From contig CALJVP010000008.1 in NCBI GenBank assembly GCA_937773605.1, positions 1 to 41,424 of the forward strand: 41,424 nt of DNA, given 5' to 3'. This stretch comes from an uncultured SAR86 cluster bacterium. GTDB lineage: Bacteria > Pseudomonadota > Gammaproteobacteria > Magnimaribacterales > Magnimaribacteraceae. Position numbers and translations under genes: made by a program. This document shows positions 7,801 through 15,989 of this stretch, one piece after another. How positions within the stretch are numbered: the first letter of the stretch is position 1; every line of letters begins with the position of its first letter. The notes beneath the pieces are model-generated. The model saw only the letters and a list, made by a program, of their open reading frames with translations. It had not been told where the DNA came from and searched no databases.

Positions 7801-8481
7801 ATGAACATTATAGAAGTTAAAGGACTGGAAAAAACATACCTCCTTGGAGACATAGAGGTCAATGCTTTAAGAGGAGTCAGCTTTGACATAGAAAAGAGCC
7901 AATTTTCTGCCATCATGGGTCCTTCCGGTTCAGGGAAATCAACTTTAATGCACATCATAGGGTGTTTAGATACACCCACAAAAGGCGAATACCTTCTTAA
8001 CGGAGAGAATGTAGCCAACATGTCAGAGGATCAGCTGGCAAAAATTAGAAACAAAGACATTGGTTTTGTCTTCCAAAAATTTCATTTACTACCGAGAAAC
8101 ACGGCTTTAGAAAACGTTATTTTACCCTTGAAATACGCCAAGGTAGAAAAATCAGAAAGAATCCGTAAAGCTGAAGAAACGCTTAACTTGGTTGGCTTGG
8201 GTGACAGAATGAATCACAAACCGTCCGAGCTATCCGGAGGACAGCAACAAAGAGTAGCGATTGCTCGTGCTCTTGTTAACTCCCCTACCATCTTGTTTGC
8301 CGACGAGCCTACCGGCAATCTAGATTCAAAAACCGGTAAAGAAGTCATGAGTCTTTTGCACGAACTTAACGGCAAAGGCCAAACAATTGTAGTTATAACC
8401 CATGAGAAAGAGATTGCAGATCAAACTGAAAGAACTATCTTCATAAAAGACGGCCTGATTGAATCAGACCTCGTAAATTAA
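7801..8481 (+). CDS. ABC transporter ATP-binding protein (MacB/LolD type)
   Basis: 226 aa cytoplasmic ATPase. Walker A GPSGSGKST (40-48), Q-loop FVFQKFHLLP (about 89-98), signature LSGGQQQR (144-151), Walker B ILFADEP (164-170) and H-loop VVITHE are all intact. The family is the MacB/LolD/FtsE branch, in which the ATPase works with a four-TM permease and couples ATP hydrolysis to periplasmic work rather than to transport through a pore. It is first of a three-gene operon: the adaptor starts 1 base after its stop and the permease follows with an overlapping TAATG. There is no TolC-like gene next door, so an outer-membrane channel would have to come from elsewhere. Confidence 0.93.
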   Translation: MNIIEVKGLEKTYLLGDIEVNALRGVSFDIEKSQFSAIMGPSGSGKSTLMHIIGCLDTPTKGEYLLNGENVANMSEDQLAKIRNKDIGFVFQKFHLLPRNTALENVILPLKYAKVEKSERIRKAEETLNLVGLGDRMNHKPSELSGGQQQRVAIARALVNSPTILFADEPTGNLDSKTGKEVMSLLHELNGKGQTIVVITHEKEIADQTERTIFIKDGLIESDLVN

Positions 8482-8482
8482 A

Positions 8483-9673
8483 ATGAATAAATTTATAAAA
8501 CTAGCCCTCATCTCTCCACTGCTTCTTATGACAACAAGTTGTGGAGATAACAAAAAAGATTTTGATTTTTTTACTGTGGAAAAAGTTCAATCGAAGTTTT
8601 TAGAACTCATCATTGAAGCTTCCGGTTCTGTCGAGGCAATTTCTTCCATAGAAATTAAATCTAAAGCTTCTGGTGAGATTCTCTACCTTGGAGCTGAAGT
8701 GGGCGATACGGTTAAAAAAGGTGATGTGCTTGCCAGAATAGATCAAAGGACCCCGTCAAACACTCTTTCCCAAGCAGAAGCTGATATCGGTGTGTCAAAA
8801 GTTAAATTGGACAACGCTTCTTCTCAACTAGAAAGGGGTAAACAGCTCCATGAAGGTAACGGTATTTCAGATAAATCTTTCGAAGACATTCAAGAATTGC
8901 ATGCTGCGGCTAGAGCGCAATTGGTTAGGGCTGAAGTTTATTTAGAAAATGCAAGAATAGCTTTAGAAGATACCCTTGTTCGATCTCCGGTTACGGGTAA
9001 GGTTATTACTAGGCAAGCTGAAGTTGGCACCGTCATCACCTCTCCCACTGCAGCAGTTGGAGGAGGAACCCTGCTGATGAGAATGGCAGACTTGAATAAA
9101 GTCAGAGTAAGGTCTTATGTGGATGAAGTTGACATAGGCAAAGTGTCTATTGGTCAAAAGGTTAGTTTGAGAGTTTCTTCTTACAAAGATAAGGAATTTA
9201 TCGGTTACGTGTCCAAGATAGAACCTCTTGCTAGAGTCGAACAAAACGTCACTACCTTTCCTGTCTTAATAGACATAGACAATAAAGAAAACCTCCTTCT
9301 TCTGGGCATGACCACAGAAGTGGAAATCAACGTTCTCAACAACGAAACTGAATTAACCGTTCCCTCTGGCGCCCTTAGAACCAGAAAAAATATCAGGTTT
9401 GTTGCTTCTTTACTGGGGATGTCTAAAAGGGAGATTAAGAACTTCTTAGAAGTTAGAGAAAAGAACGAAGGGTTTACGAAATTTATAGTTATAAAAAAAG
9501 TTGACGGAAAGCCTGTGCCGGTATGGATTGAAACAGGTGCAACGGATTTTAATAACGTAGAAGTGCTTTCAGGTTTAAAGCTCAATGAAGAGATTTACGT
9601 GGTGCCGAGCGATGGACTCATCAAAAATCAAGATGAGTTTAAAGACATGTTAAATCGTAGACGACCTATTTAA
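8483..9673 (+). CDS. Periplasmic adaptor lipoprotein (HlyD/MacA-like)
   Basis: 396 aa membrane-fusion protein linking the inner-membrane permease to an outer-membrane channel. A lipoprotein signal is visible (MNKFIKLALISPLLLMTTSC, lipobox Cys20). After it come a biotinyl-lipoyl half (SGEILYLGAEVGDTVKKGDVLARID), an alpha-helical hairpin at about 85-155 (LSQAEADIGVSK through ARAQLVRAEVY), the returning lipoyl half (DTLVRSPVTGKVITR) and a beta-barrel domain. In the membrane-proximal part about 30 charged residues (RTRKNIRFVASLLGMSKREI and following) look like a helical insertion not usual in MacA. Lipid anchoring replaces the N-terminal TM helix of classical MacA. Confidence 0.9.
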   Translation: MNKFIKLALISPLLLMTTSCGDNKKDFDFFTVEKVQSKFLELIIEASGSVEAISSIEIKSKASGEILYLGAEVGDTVKKGDVLARIDQRTPSNTLSQAEADIGVSKVKLDNASSQLERGKQLHEGNGISDKSFEDIQELHAAARAQLVRAEVYLENARIALEDTLVRSPVTGKVITRQAEVGTVITSPTAAVGGGTLLMRMADLNKVRVRSYVDEVDIGKVSIGQKVSLRVSSYKDKEFIGYVSKIEPLARVEQNVTTFPVLIDIDNKENLLLLGMTTEVEINVLNNETELTVPSGALRTRKNIRFVASLLGMSKREIKNFLEVREKNEGFTKFIVIKKVDGKPVPVWIETGATDFNNVEVLSGLKLNEEIYVVPSDGLIKNQDEFKDMLNRRRPI

Positions 9674-10881
9674 TGTTAGCTGAAGAATCCTTAAGATCTG
9701 CTCTTGATGCGATAAGGGCGAACCTTCTTCGTTCTATTCTTACCGCCTTGGCTATAATTATTGGTACTGCTGCTGTGATTGCTCTTGTCTCAATAGGTGG
9801 CAGTGCTCAACAAGCTATTGAAGAATCGATATCTGACATGGGTTCACAAATGCTGTCTGTGGTCCCCGGACAAAAGAAAAGAAACGGCGTCAAATCTGCT
9901 TATGTACCTTTAAAACTTACAGATGTAGAAGCGTTAGTAAAAGACAATCAGATCCCCTGGAGGGTTGCTCCAGAAATGAGAGGCAATAAACAGGTAAAAT
10001 TTAAAACGGAAAATGCAAATTTACAGATAGTCGGAACCACTTCTGATTACTTCCCAATACAAGGGATGGAACTGTCCCAAGGAAGTATTTTCAGTGAGGA
10101 TGATGAGTACAAAGGAGGAAAGGTTGCCGTCGTGGGATTTGACGTGGCCAATGAACTCAACACCACTAATGATGAGTTGTTGAATAAAAAAATTACCATA
10201 GGTAATTCTTCTTTCAGGGTGATCGGCATAACTGAAGCGAAAGGCTCTGGTGGATGGGACAATCCGGATGAAAGAGTCTATGTGCCCGTATTGACTGCCT
10301 CGGAAAGAGTCTTTGGACGAATCTGGATTAACATGGTGGTCGTTGAGACCCCTAAAGACATTAAAGTGCCAGCAGTCATGATAGCCATAGAGAGGATTTT
10401 AAGAAGAACTCACGATATTAGCCCTGGTGAAAAAAATGATTTCAGAATCGTGGACTGGTCGCAGATAAAAGATATGCAACAAGAAGCCACGGGCATCCTA
10501 ACAACAATGATTGCTGGCATAGCCAGTATCAGTTTACTCGTTGGAGGGATAGGTGTTATGAATATTATGCTGGTGTCCGTCACCGAGCGAACCAGGGAAA
10601 TAGGATTAAGAAAAGCACTCGGAGCCACCCAGAAAGACATATTGATTCAATTTATAGTGGAAGCCATTCTCCTTTGCGTTATTGGAGGCCTCATTGGTGT
10701 GTTATTGGGTCTGGTGCTCTATTTCTCTATAGCGTCCTATCAAGAATGGCCTATTGTTATATCATTTTCGGCCATCTTCGGGTCGGTTACTTTTTCCGCC
10801 ATGGTGGGATTATTTTTTGGTATTTGGCCAGCACGAAGAGCGGCTAGACTGGATCCTGCGGTTGCCCTTTTGTACGAATAA
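9673..10881 (+). CDS. ABC transporter permease (MacB/FtsX family)
   Basis: 402 aa inner-membrane permease without a fused ATPase, so the system is a split MacB. The topology is the four-TM pattern: TM1 at about 22-42 (LTALAIIIGTAAVIALVSIG), a large periplasmic MacB_PCD domain to about 270, then three TMs. The FtsX-type stretch GGIGVMNIMLVSVTERTREIGLRKALGAT is well preserved, and the end PARRAARLDPAVALLYE is typical of the family. Its ATG overlaps the stop of the adaptor gene by one base (TAATG), implying translational coupling. The function is probably export or extraction of a lipophilic compound, peptide or lipoprotein. It is convergent with the gene ending at 10890, only 8 bases away, so there is no room for a terminator between them. 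Confidence 0.93.
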   Translation: MLAEESLRSALDAIRANLLRSILTALAIIIGTAAVIALVSIGGSAQQAIEESISDMGSQMLSVVPGQKKRNGVKSAYVPLKLTDVEALVKDNQIPWRVAPEMRGNKQVKFKTENANLQIVGTTSDYFPIQGMELSQGSIFSEDDEYKGGKVAVVGFDVANELNTTNDELLNKKITIGNSSFRVIGITEAKGSGGWDNPDERVYVPVLTASERVFGRIWINMVVVETPKDIKVPAVMIAIERILRRTHDISPGEKNDFRIVDWSQIKDMQQEATGILTTMIAGIASISLLVGGIGVMNIMLVSVTERTREIGLRKALGATQKDILIQFIVEAILLCVIGGLIGVLLGLVLYFSIASYQEWPIVISFSAIFGSVTFSAMVGLFFGIWPARRAARLDPAVALLYE

Positions 10882-10889
10882 AAATTTTT

Positions 10890-11279
10890 CTAATTACTTT
10901 TAAGCACCTTCAAGCGCCAAAGCGCAATAAGAACCACTGCTAATTCAGCCAAGATTACATACCAAAGCATGCTATTCGGCATGCCATCGGCAAATACACT
11001 GTAGAAACGACCTATAAGAAAACTTCCAAACACCAATACGTAAATCTTGTACGTAAATCCCATCATCTCAAATCTTAATATAGAGATAAAAGCCATAACT
11101 CCTATAACTAAAAAGAGACTGTAGTGTGATCTCACCTCGCTATAAGAAGAGAGTTCATTTAGCCCAAAACCAACAAACCCTGCCGCAACAAGAGGACTGA
11201 ACAAACCCAGCAAGCCAAAACCCACGTGTTCAAAACCCAAGACAAGTAAAATTATTTTATCAATCAGAGTTACTTTCAT
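10890..11279 (-). CDS. Four-TM membrane protein, DUF4345-like
   Basis: 129 aa, hydrophobic almost throughout, with about four TM helices (roughly 6-28, 50-68, 74-92 and 102-122). The stretch with LFSPLV early and SEVRSHYSLFLVIG in the middle resembles the small DUF4345 membrane family, where a conserved E-x-R follows the first helix. That family call is from memory of its pattern and only moderately sure. Function unknown. It is the last gene of a minus-strand run of four small genes: its ATG is 2 bases after the stop of the DUF2256 gene. Confidence 0.7.
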   Translation of the reverse strand: MKVTLIDKIILLVLGFEHVGFGLLGLFSPLVAAGFVGFGLNELSSYSEVRSHYSLFLVIGVMAFISILRFEMMGFTYKIYVLVFGSFLIGRFYSVFADGMPNSMLWYVILAELAVVLIALWRLKVLKSN

Positions 11280-11281
11280 AG

Positions 11282-11413
11282 CTATTTATTTGATTGGCAT
11301 TTTTTACTGCAATAAAGAACTTGCAACCAATCTTTTTCCCATTTTTTTCTCCAGTTAAAAGATTTATTGCAAGTTTTGCAAATCTTAGAAGGTAAATGCG
11401 TTTTTTTATGCAT
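11282..11413 (-). CDS. DUF2256 small zinc-ribbon-like protein (43 aa)
   Basis: A 43-residue protein, short enough to be missed by length cut-offs. It has the DUF2256 layout: HLPSKICKTCNKSF, then NWRKKWEKDW, then a YCSKKC pair. The four cysteines (C12, C15, C35, C39) suit one zinc site. The family is often encoded near photolyase/cryptochrome-like genes in other bacteria; none is seen here. Start is the ATG at 11413; the TAG stop is at 11284-11282. It is 15 bases after the stop of the gene ending at 11429 and 2 bases before the ATG of the DUF4345-like gene, so it is very probably cotranscribed with both. A longer overlapping frame in this place (to 11484) is a shadow. Confidence 0.85.
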   Translation of the reverse strand: MHKKTHLPSKICKTCNKSFNWRKKWEKDWLQVLYCSKKCQSNK

Positions 11414-11428
11414 GGTTTACAATGAAAT

Positions 11429-11881
11429 TTAACCGGCTCTGCTAAAAACTTTTGATACTGTTTCTTTCTTAAAACCTCTTTCAACTATTTCAGTTTGATT
11501 CAGTCCCTCTGATTTTAGTTCAGCTATCCTATCTAACACAGGGGTTGTGACTTCATCCGAATAATTAGAATTTAGAACTTCAGCTATTTTTCCATCTGCA
11601 TAATCAGCAATGCCTTGAAAATTAGAATCTTTGACGGCATCTAAAATATGGTTCCAAGCAGTGGTAACTTCTTCTTTAGTCTTGGCTTGTTTCCAAACCT
11701 TTCCCCAAAAAATAATCCTTACTGCCTTTGCGCAATCCAATGAGAGATCTGAATCGTTCATTAATTCAGTTACGCCTTTGAAAGATATGGGCAGTCTTTT
11801 TATGGTTAATAGCGAGAAGGCTTGTGCTTCCCAAGCCTTTAAGATTTCCCTGGGATTGGTGTTCTTAAAATCGTAATTCAT
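11429..11881 (-). CDS. Unknown protein, helical, possible C-terminal HTH
   Basis: 150 aa from the ATG at 11881; a TTG directly before it extends the frame by one residue. No family recognised. The sequence is mostly amphipathic helix: NPREILKAWEAQAFSLL at the start, a middle part ending with WGKVWKQAKTKEEVTTAWN, and a final stretch LDRIAELKSEGLNQTEIVER followed by KKETVSKVFSR. That last part is spaced like a helix-turn-helix with TVSKVF as recognition helix, so a DNA-binding role is possible but unproven. There are no TM segments. It starts 3 bases after the stop of the 111-residue gene upstream, so the two are probably coupled. Confidence 0.65.
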   Translation of the reverse strand: MNYDFKNTNPREILKAWEAQAFSLLTIKRLPISFKGVTELMNDSDLSLDCAKAVRIIFWGKVWKQAKTKEEVTTAWNHILDAVKDSNFQGIADYADGKIAEVLNSNYSDEVTTPVLDRIAELKSEGLNQTEIVERGFKKETVSKVFSRAG

Positions 11882-11884
11882 CAA

Positions 11885-12220
11885 TCATTGCCAGCTTGTT
11901 CCGCCTTCTGCGTCTAACTCAAAACCTTCCAGTTCAGACATCATGAAATCACATGCATCCTCAGGCCCCAAAGATTCCAACAAGCATTCAGCCAGACCTT
12001 TATTAAGAATTTTTTTAATTTCATTGCCTCTTATTAAATAGGTGCCTATGTACCCGCTTTCGATATCCTTAAAGTCTTCAGTCCAACCTTCATCCAAAGG
12101 ATCGCCCACGCTAAAATAAATGTCGTCCGGTTTCATGTACAGGTGCACAAAAAGCCCTTGATCGGTATCTAAATCAATCTCCGTGTCTGGTTCAAAAACA
12201 CCCTCTTCCCAATTTTTCAT
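11885..12220 (-). CDS. Acidic unknown protein
   Basis: 111 aa, strongly acidic, cytoplasmic by appearance (no signal, no TM). Segments such as GVFEPDTEIDLDTDQGLFVHLY, YFSVGDPLDEGW and ESGYIGTYLIRGNEIKKIL suggest an alpha/beta fold, but no family is recognised. It is the first gene of the minus-strand run 12220 to 10890. The 94-base gap to the SDR starting at 12315 is the divergent promoter region for both. Confidence 0.65.
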   Translation of the reverse strand: MKNWEEGVFEPDTEIDLDTDQGLFVHLYMKPDDIYFSVGDPLDEGWTEDFKDIESGYIGTYLIRGNEIKKILNKGLAECLLESLGPEDACDFMMSELEGFELDAEGGTSWQ

Positions 12221-12314
12221 TTGGTAATTATAAATTGCTTAGGCCAATCATAAGAAGCTTAATTTCATAAAATAATTATGTTTATTCTGTTTGCCTTGGT
12301 CTATATTAAAAATT

Positions 12315-13061
12315 ATGAAGAAAAACTTATTAGTAACCGGTGCTGCCGGGGGAATAGGATCGGAGATCGCTTCTTACGCGAGCAAACAAGGGTATCGAGT
12401 TGGGCTAATCGATTTAGACAATGAAAAACTTAAAGATGCTGAATCAAGAATAGAAAATTCCGTAAGTCTTCCGACGGATATAACCGATGAAGCATCGGTT
12501 GATGAGGCATTGGAATTGTTTGGAGAAATACCCGATGCATTAGTTAATTGTGCAGGAATAGTTAGATTCGGTGGCTTGCTGGATCAGGAAGTAAAAGATT
12601 TTGAAGATGTAATAAATGTAAATCTATTGGGTTGCTTTATCGTCAGCTGCGCTACTGCGAGACTCATGAAGAAAAAAAAATCCGGCAATATCATTAACAT
12701 CAGCTCGATCAGTGGCGGTAAACATCCGGCAATACACTCCGGAGCCTATGCGGCTACAAAAGCTGGGGTGGCTATGCTTTCAGAGCAAATGTCTCTGGAA
12801 TGGGGAAAAGAAGGAATTCGAGTGAATACCGTTTCTCCGGGATTTATCGATTCAGGGATGTCGGCTGATCACTACGTTGATCCTGTTGAGAGAAAAAAAA
12901 GAGAAGCCATGGTACCAATCCAAAGAATTGGTACAGCAGAAGATATAGCTAAAGTTGTAATGTTTTTACTGTCCGAGGATTCTTCTTACGTTCATGGAGA
13001 AAATATCTTAGTCGATGGTGGGGTCATGAACAGTGTCTTGGCTAATATTGGAAGAGATTAG
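12315..13061 (+). CDS. SDR-family NAD(P)-dependent oxidoreductase
   Basis: Classical short-chain dehydrogenase, 248 aa. I use the ATG at 12315 (MKKNLLVTGAAGG); a TTG-started extension to 12291 adds eight unlikely residues. Cofactor motif TGAAGGIG at about 8-15, with an Asp at the end of strand 2 (LIDLDNE) that favours NAD(H). NCAG follows at about 82. Catalytic Ser in INISSISGG and the YAATK pair (Tyr and Lys) are intact, and the tail GENILVDGGVMNS is typical. Oxidation of an alcohol or reduction of a ketone; the substrate is not readable. The next SDR starts 7 bases later, so these are a two-gene operon facing the minus-strand ACMSD-like gene. Confidence 0.92.
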   Translation: MKKNLLVTGAAGGIGSEIASYASKQGYRVGLIDLDNEKLKDAESRIENSVSLPTDITDEASVDEALELFGEIPDALVNCAGIVRFGGLLDQEVKDFEDVINVNLLGCFIVSCATARLMKKKKSGNIINISSISGGKHPAIHSGAYAATKAGVAMLSEQMSLEWGKEGIRVNTVSPGFIDSGMSADHYVDPVERKKREAMVPIQRIGTAEDIAKVVMFLLSEDSSYVHGENILVDGGVMNSVLANIGRD

Positions 13062-13068
13062 CTAAAAA

Positions 13069-13830
13069 ATGAAATCATCAAATTCTAACTCCGTATTAAT
13101 TACTGGAGGTGGTTCGGGTATTGGAGAAGGAACCGCAAAATACCTTGCCAAACAAGGTTCTCGTGTGACCATTTGTGGCCGATCGGAGGACAAGCTTATT
13201 AGAGTATCAAATGAAATCGGCAGTTCGTGTCACTACGTTGTTGCAGACATCAACAAAGAGAATGAAAGAGAACGACTTTTGCAAGAAGCAGTAGAGCACG
13301 GGAAAGGCCTGAATGCTCTTATAAATTCTGCTGGAAATATGTATCGCGTCCCATTAGAAGACTTAGATGAAAATTCTTTGATGGATATTTTTAAGACCAA
13401 CGTCATTGCAGGAATGATGCTCTCTAAAGAGTCGCTAAAGCATTTAAAGGAATCAAAAGGATCAATAGTTTTCATCAGTTCTGTCCACACAAAAAGATCT
13501 TTCTCGGGGGCTTCGCCTTACGCAGCCACTAAAGGCGCTATTGAGACCTTAACTCAAGTGATGGCATCAGAGCTTGGTGAATTTGGCGTTCGAGTGAATT
13601 GCGTTTCACCTGGAGCGGTGATTAGTGAAATTAATATAAGAGCAGGACTCTTTTCAAAAGAAGAGAATTTAGATCGAATGAGCAGATTGGCTCCTGAACA
13701 TGTTTTAGGAAGAATAGGCACCGCAACAGAAATAGCAGAGGCAATAGCATACCTCATCGAGGCAAAATGGACTTCGGGTGCTATTTTAAGAGTGGATGGA
13801 GGATTGAGCCTTGGAAAGATTAAAGATTAA
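13069..13830 (+). CDS. SDR-family oxidoreductase
   Basis: 253 aa classical SDR. TGGGSGIGEG at about 12-21 binds the cofactor; ICGRSEDK after strand 2 (Arg, Ser) suggests NADP(H) preference, unlike the NAD-type upstream SDR. NSAG replaces NNAG at about 87. Catalytic Ser in VFISSVHT and the YAATK box are intact. It follows the first SDR by 7 bases. Its stop overlaps the stop of the convergent amidohydrolase gene in a shared TTAA (13827-13830). The pair could perform two successive redox steps, or opposite ones using different cofactors, for the same pathway. Confidence 0.92.
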   Translation: MKSSNSNSVLITGGGSGIGEGTAKYLAKQGSRVTICGRSEDKLIRVSNEIGSSCHYVVADINKENERERLLQEAVEHGKGLNALINSAGNMYRVPLEDLDENSLMDIFKTNVIAGMMLSKESLKHLKESKGSIVFISSVHTKRSFSGASPYAATKGAIETLTQVMASELGEFGVRVNCVSPGAVISEINIRAGLFSKEENLDRMSRLAPEHVLGRIGTATEIAEAIAYLIEAKWTSGAILRVDGGLSLGKIKD

Positions 13831-14804
13831 GATAAACGCAAAAGTTTTTTTGCATTATTTGCAAGAAAAGAAGGCGTACTTTTGAGTGAATTTCTATCCG
13901 GCTGATCCCAACCCAAAAAATTAGTTCCAAGCACTTGTCTCTCGTTACCCACTATCTCTTCTAGCAGCTTCAAAGAAGCATCTTGATGCACGTGGTTATC
14001 AAACCAGATCAGTTTAAGTTGTTTTAGAAACTCTCCTTCTTCTCGAATCCAGTCCGGCGAAGTGTGTCTGTTTTGTGCAGCTAATGCCAACCTGCCTGCA
14101 AGGAAAGGTACATTTCCACCTCCGTGACTGATGCAAACATCCAAGGTCGGATGACGGTGAAGAACACCACCGAATATAAGATTACCTAACGCCACCGTTT
14201 CGTCATTTGCAAAGCCAACGGTTAAATCCAGGCTAAATGAATCCAGCCTTTTATCTCCATAAGGCCCATTAATCCCTTGGGGAGCTGGATGTATGAAAAG
14301 GGGAACATCCAATTCCACACAAGTGCTGTAGAAAGAATCCATTTCTTCATTTCCAAAACCCAGAGGGAAATCAGTGCCTATATAAGCCCCTAAAAAACCT
14401 AGATCTTTAACGCATCTTTCAAGCTCTCTCGATGCAGCTTCTGGATCTTGCATAGGCAAAGAGGCAAAGCCACCGAGACGCTTATCATGATCTGATATAA
14501 CTTTGGCCATGGTGTCATTGTGTAACTTGCAATAATCTATTGCTGCGTTGGCTTCTATAAAATGGAAATAGGTTATGGGATTGGGCGAAATAACTTGGTA
14601 ATCAATGCCCAAATTATCCATGGCCTGTAAGCGTAAATTTATATCCATAAAAGGGGTATTTTCATACCTAACTCCTTCTAATTTATAGTCGCCCACTCGA
14701 AACCAAGGGTGATCTTTATTGCCGCCTATTTCTGGACCTAAATCTTTTATAGTATTTAAAGTTTCTGCAAATACTGCGTGGGCATGAATATCTATTACCT
14801 TCAT
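13827..14804 (-). CDS. Amidohydrolase-2 (ACMSD-like decarboxylase or hydrolase)
   Basis: 325 aa TIM-barrel metal enzyme of the amidohydro_2 family, which contains ACMS decarboxylase, 5-carboxyvanillate decarboxylase and gamma-resorcylate decarboxylase. Metal ligands: H7 and H9 in DIHAHA, H172 in LFIHPAP, and H227 in CISHGGGN. The last usual ligand, the Asp of a G-T/S-D-Y-P-H box, is Asn295 here (GTNFLGWD). Either the next Asp (D300) substitutes or the branch works differently. No signal peptide. It is the last gene of the minus-strand set gloA, NTF2-like, Rieske, amidohydrolase, starting 9 bases after the Rieske stop. A decarboxylation or ring-opening hydrolysis after oxygenation would fit the context. 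Confidence 0.88.
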   Translation of the reverse strand: MKVIDIHAHAVFAETLNTIKDLGPEIGGNKDHPWFRVGDYKLEGVRYENTPFMDINLRLQAMDNLGIDYQVISPNPITYFHFIEANAAIDYCKLHNDTMAKVISDHDKRLGGFASLPMQDPEAASRELERCVKDLGFLGAYIGTDFPLGFGNEEMDSFYSTCVELDVPLFIHPAPQGINGPYGDKRLDSFSLDLTVGFANDETVALGNLIFGGVLHRHPTLDVCISHGGGNVPFLAGRLALAAQNRHTSPDWIREEGEFLKQLKLIWFDNHVHQDASLKLLEEIVGNERQVLGTNFLGWDQPDRNSLKSTPSFLANNAKKLLRLS

Positions 14805-14813
14805 ACGGGAGTC

Positions 14814-15989
14814 TTACCAGTTGCTTCCTTCTTTATCCATAAACTCTTTTATCCAATTGTGATAGTTTTGCACGGCAGGTTCATTTTTACCGTAAACAAA
14901 ATTATAAGATTCAAGCTTAGAAATATTGGATTGTATTTGAAGTCCCATTTTATAATCTTCATCAACCACAGCTTGCAGGACCATATCACTAAAATCTTGA
15001 GTGGTTTTAAGATCTTCTTCACTTTTGGGTTCTGTTGCTGAAAGAATGGTTTGTCTTGTAATGGTAATCTCAGGAGAAGAAGTTGGAAAGATTTGACTAA
15101 CCAAGCAATGGCCCCCTAAGACGCCCGAAATAGACAGGTTAGGAAATCCTGAATGTATCAAACGAATATTATCCAAAGGCGCATTCCACTCTTCTTCTGG
15201 TTTTTGAACAAGATCACTCAAAGATTTTCTACCAAAGGTCAATCTTTGATGAGGTCCGTAAGTGTCCAATACCAATAAATTACCAACGGTGTGCTTGCCT
15301 ACGGTTTCTCCATGCAATTGATTGTGATGATAAGCCTCCAAATATCCATCAAGCGCAACTTTCCAGCCCGGACCTTCTAATTCTCGCTGATCAAATATAT
15401 GCCAATCTTTTAAATTTAAAGTTTCCAACTCCAAAGCAAAATCTCCCAACCAATCGTCAATATTAAAATCCACATCGGGAGTCAACATAACCCAAACAAG
15501 ACCCGCTCTCTCTGAACAATTCAGTTCAATCAATCCAAAATCATCTTTATCTATTTCTCCAAACGTTTTTTCTCCGTACATCCCTACTAACTGACCTTCG
15601 TGGTTGTAGGTCCAGGCGTGGTAAGGACAAATGAAGTTTCTTTTTTCTCCTCTTCCTTCTTCACAGACTTGTGATCCTCTGTGTCGACAGACATTTAAAA
15701 AAGCTCTCACCTTCATGTCTTGCCCTCTGGTTATCAGAACAGGTGTATCTATTACCTTCATGGCTCTGTGGCTGTTAGGATTTGCAATCTCACTACTAAG
15801 GCACAAGGCAAGTGGTAAGTTTTTATATATCTTTTCAACTTCTTTTTCGTAACGCACAGGATCCACATAGGCTTCAATGGAATTAGACATCACCCCTTCT
15901 GCCTGGTCAGTGGTCTTATTCTTATAATGCTCAAGAGCTCTCTTGACCAGAGAGATCATTTCTTCTGAGTTGGAACTATTTTTTATCAC
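14814..15989 (-). CDS. Rieske non-heme iron oxygenase, alpha subunit
   Basis: 391 aa. Rieske [2Fe-2S] ligands C101-x-H103 and C121-xx-H124 in CRHRG...CPYHAWTYNHEG. The mononuclear iron facial triad has H221 and H226 in the EAYHHNQLH segment, with the Asp expected in the C-terminal third. It belongs to the aromatic-ring-hydroxylating/Rieske monooxygenase superfamily and would need an electron-transfer reductase and ferredoxin, neither of which is in this window. The gene overlaps its upstream neighbour, the NTF2-like protein, by 14 bases, which suggests the two products act together. Confidence 0.93.
   Translation of the reverse strand: MIKNSSNSEEMISLVKRALEHYKNKTTDQAEGVMSNSIEAYVDPVRYEKEVEKIYKNLPLALCLSSEIANPNSHRAMKVIDTPVLITRGQDMKVRAFLNVCRHRGSQVCEEGRGEKRNFICPYHAWTYNHEGQLVGMYGEKTFGEIDKDDFGLIELNCSERAGLVWVMLTPDVDFNIDDWLGDFALELETLNLKDWHIFDQRELEGPGWKVALDGYLEAYHHNQLHGETVGKHTVGNLLVLDTYGPHQRLTFGRKSLSDLVQKPEEEWNAPLDNIRLIHSGFPNLSISGVLGGHCLVSQIFPTSSPEITITRQTILSATEPKSEEDLKTTQDFSDMVLQAVVDEDYKMGLQIQSNISKLESYNFVYGKNEPAVQNYHNWIKEFMDKEGSNW

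Noticed and set aside
11260-11484. 74-residue minus-strand frame
   Set aside because: It overlaps the DUF2256 gene in another frame, overlaps the neighbouring genes at both ends and has no family-like features; the 43-residue frame explains the region.
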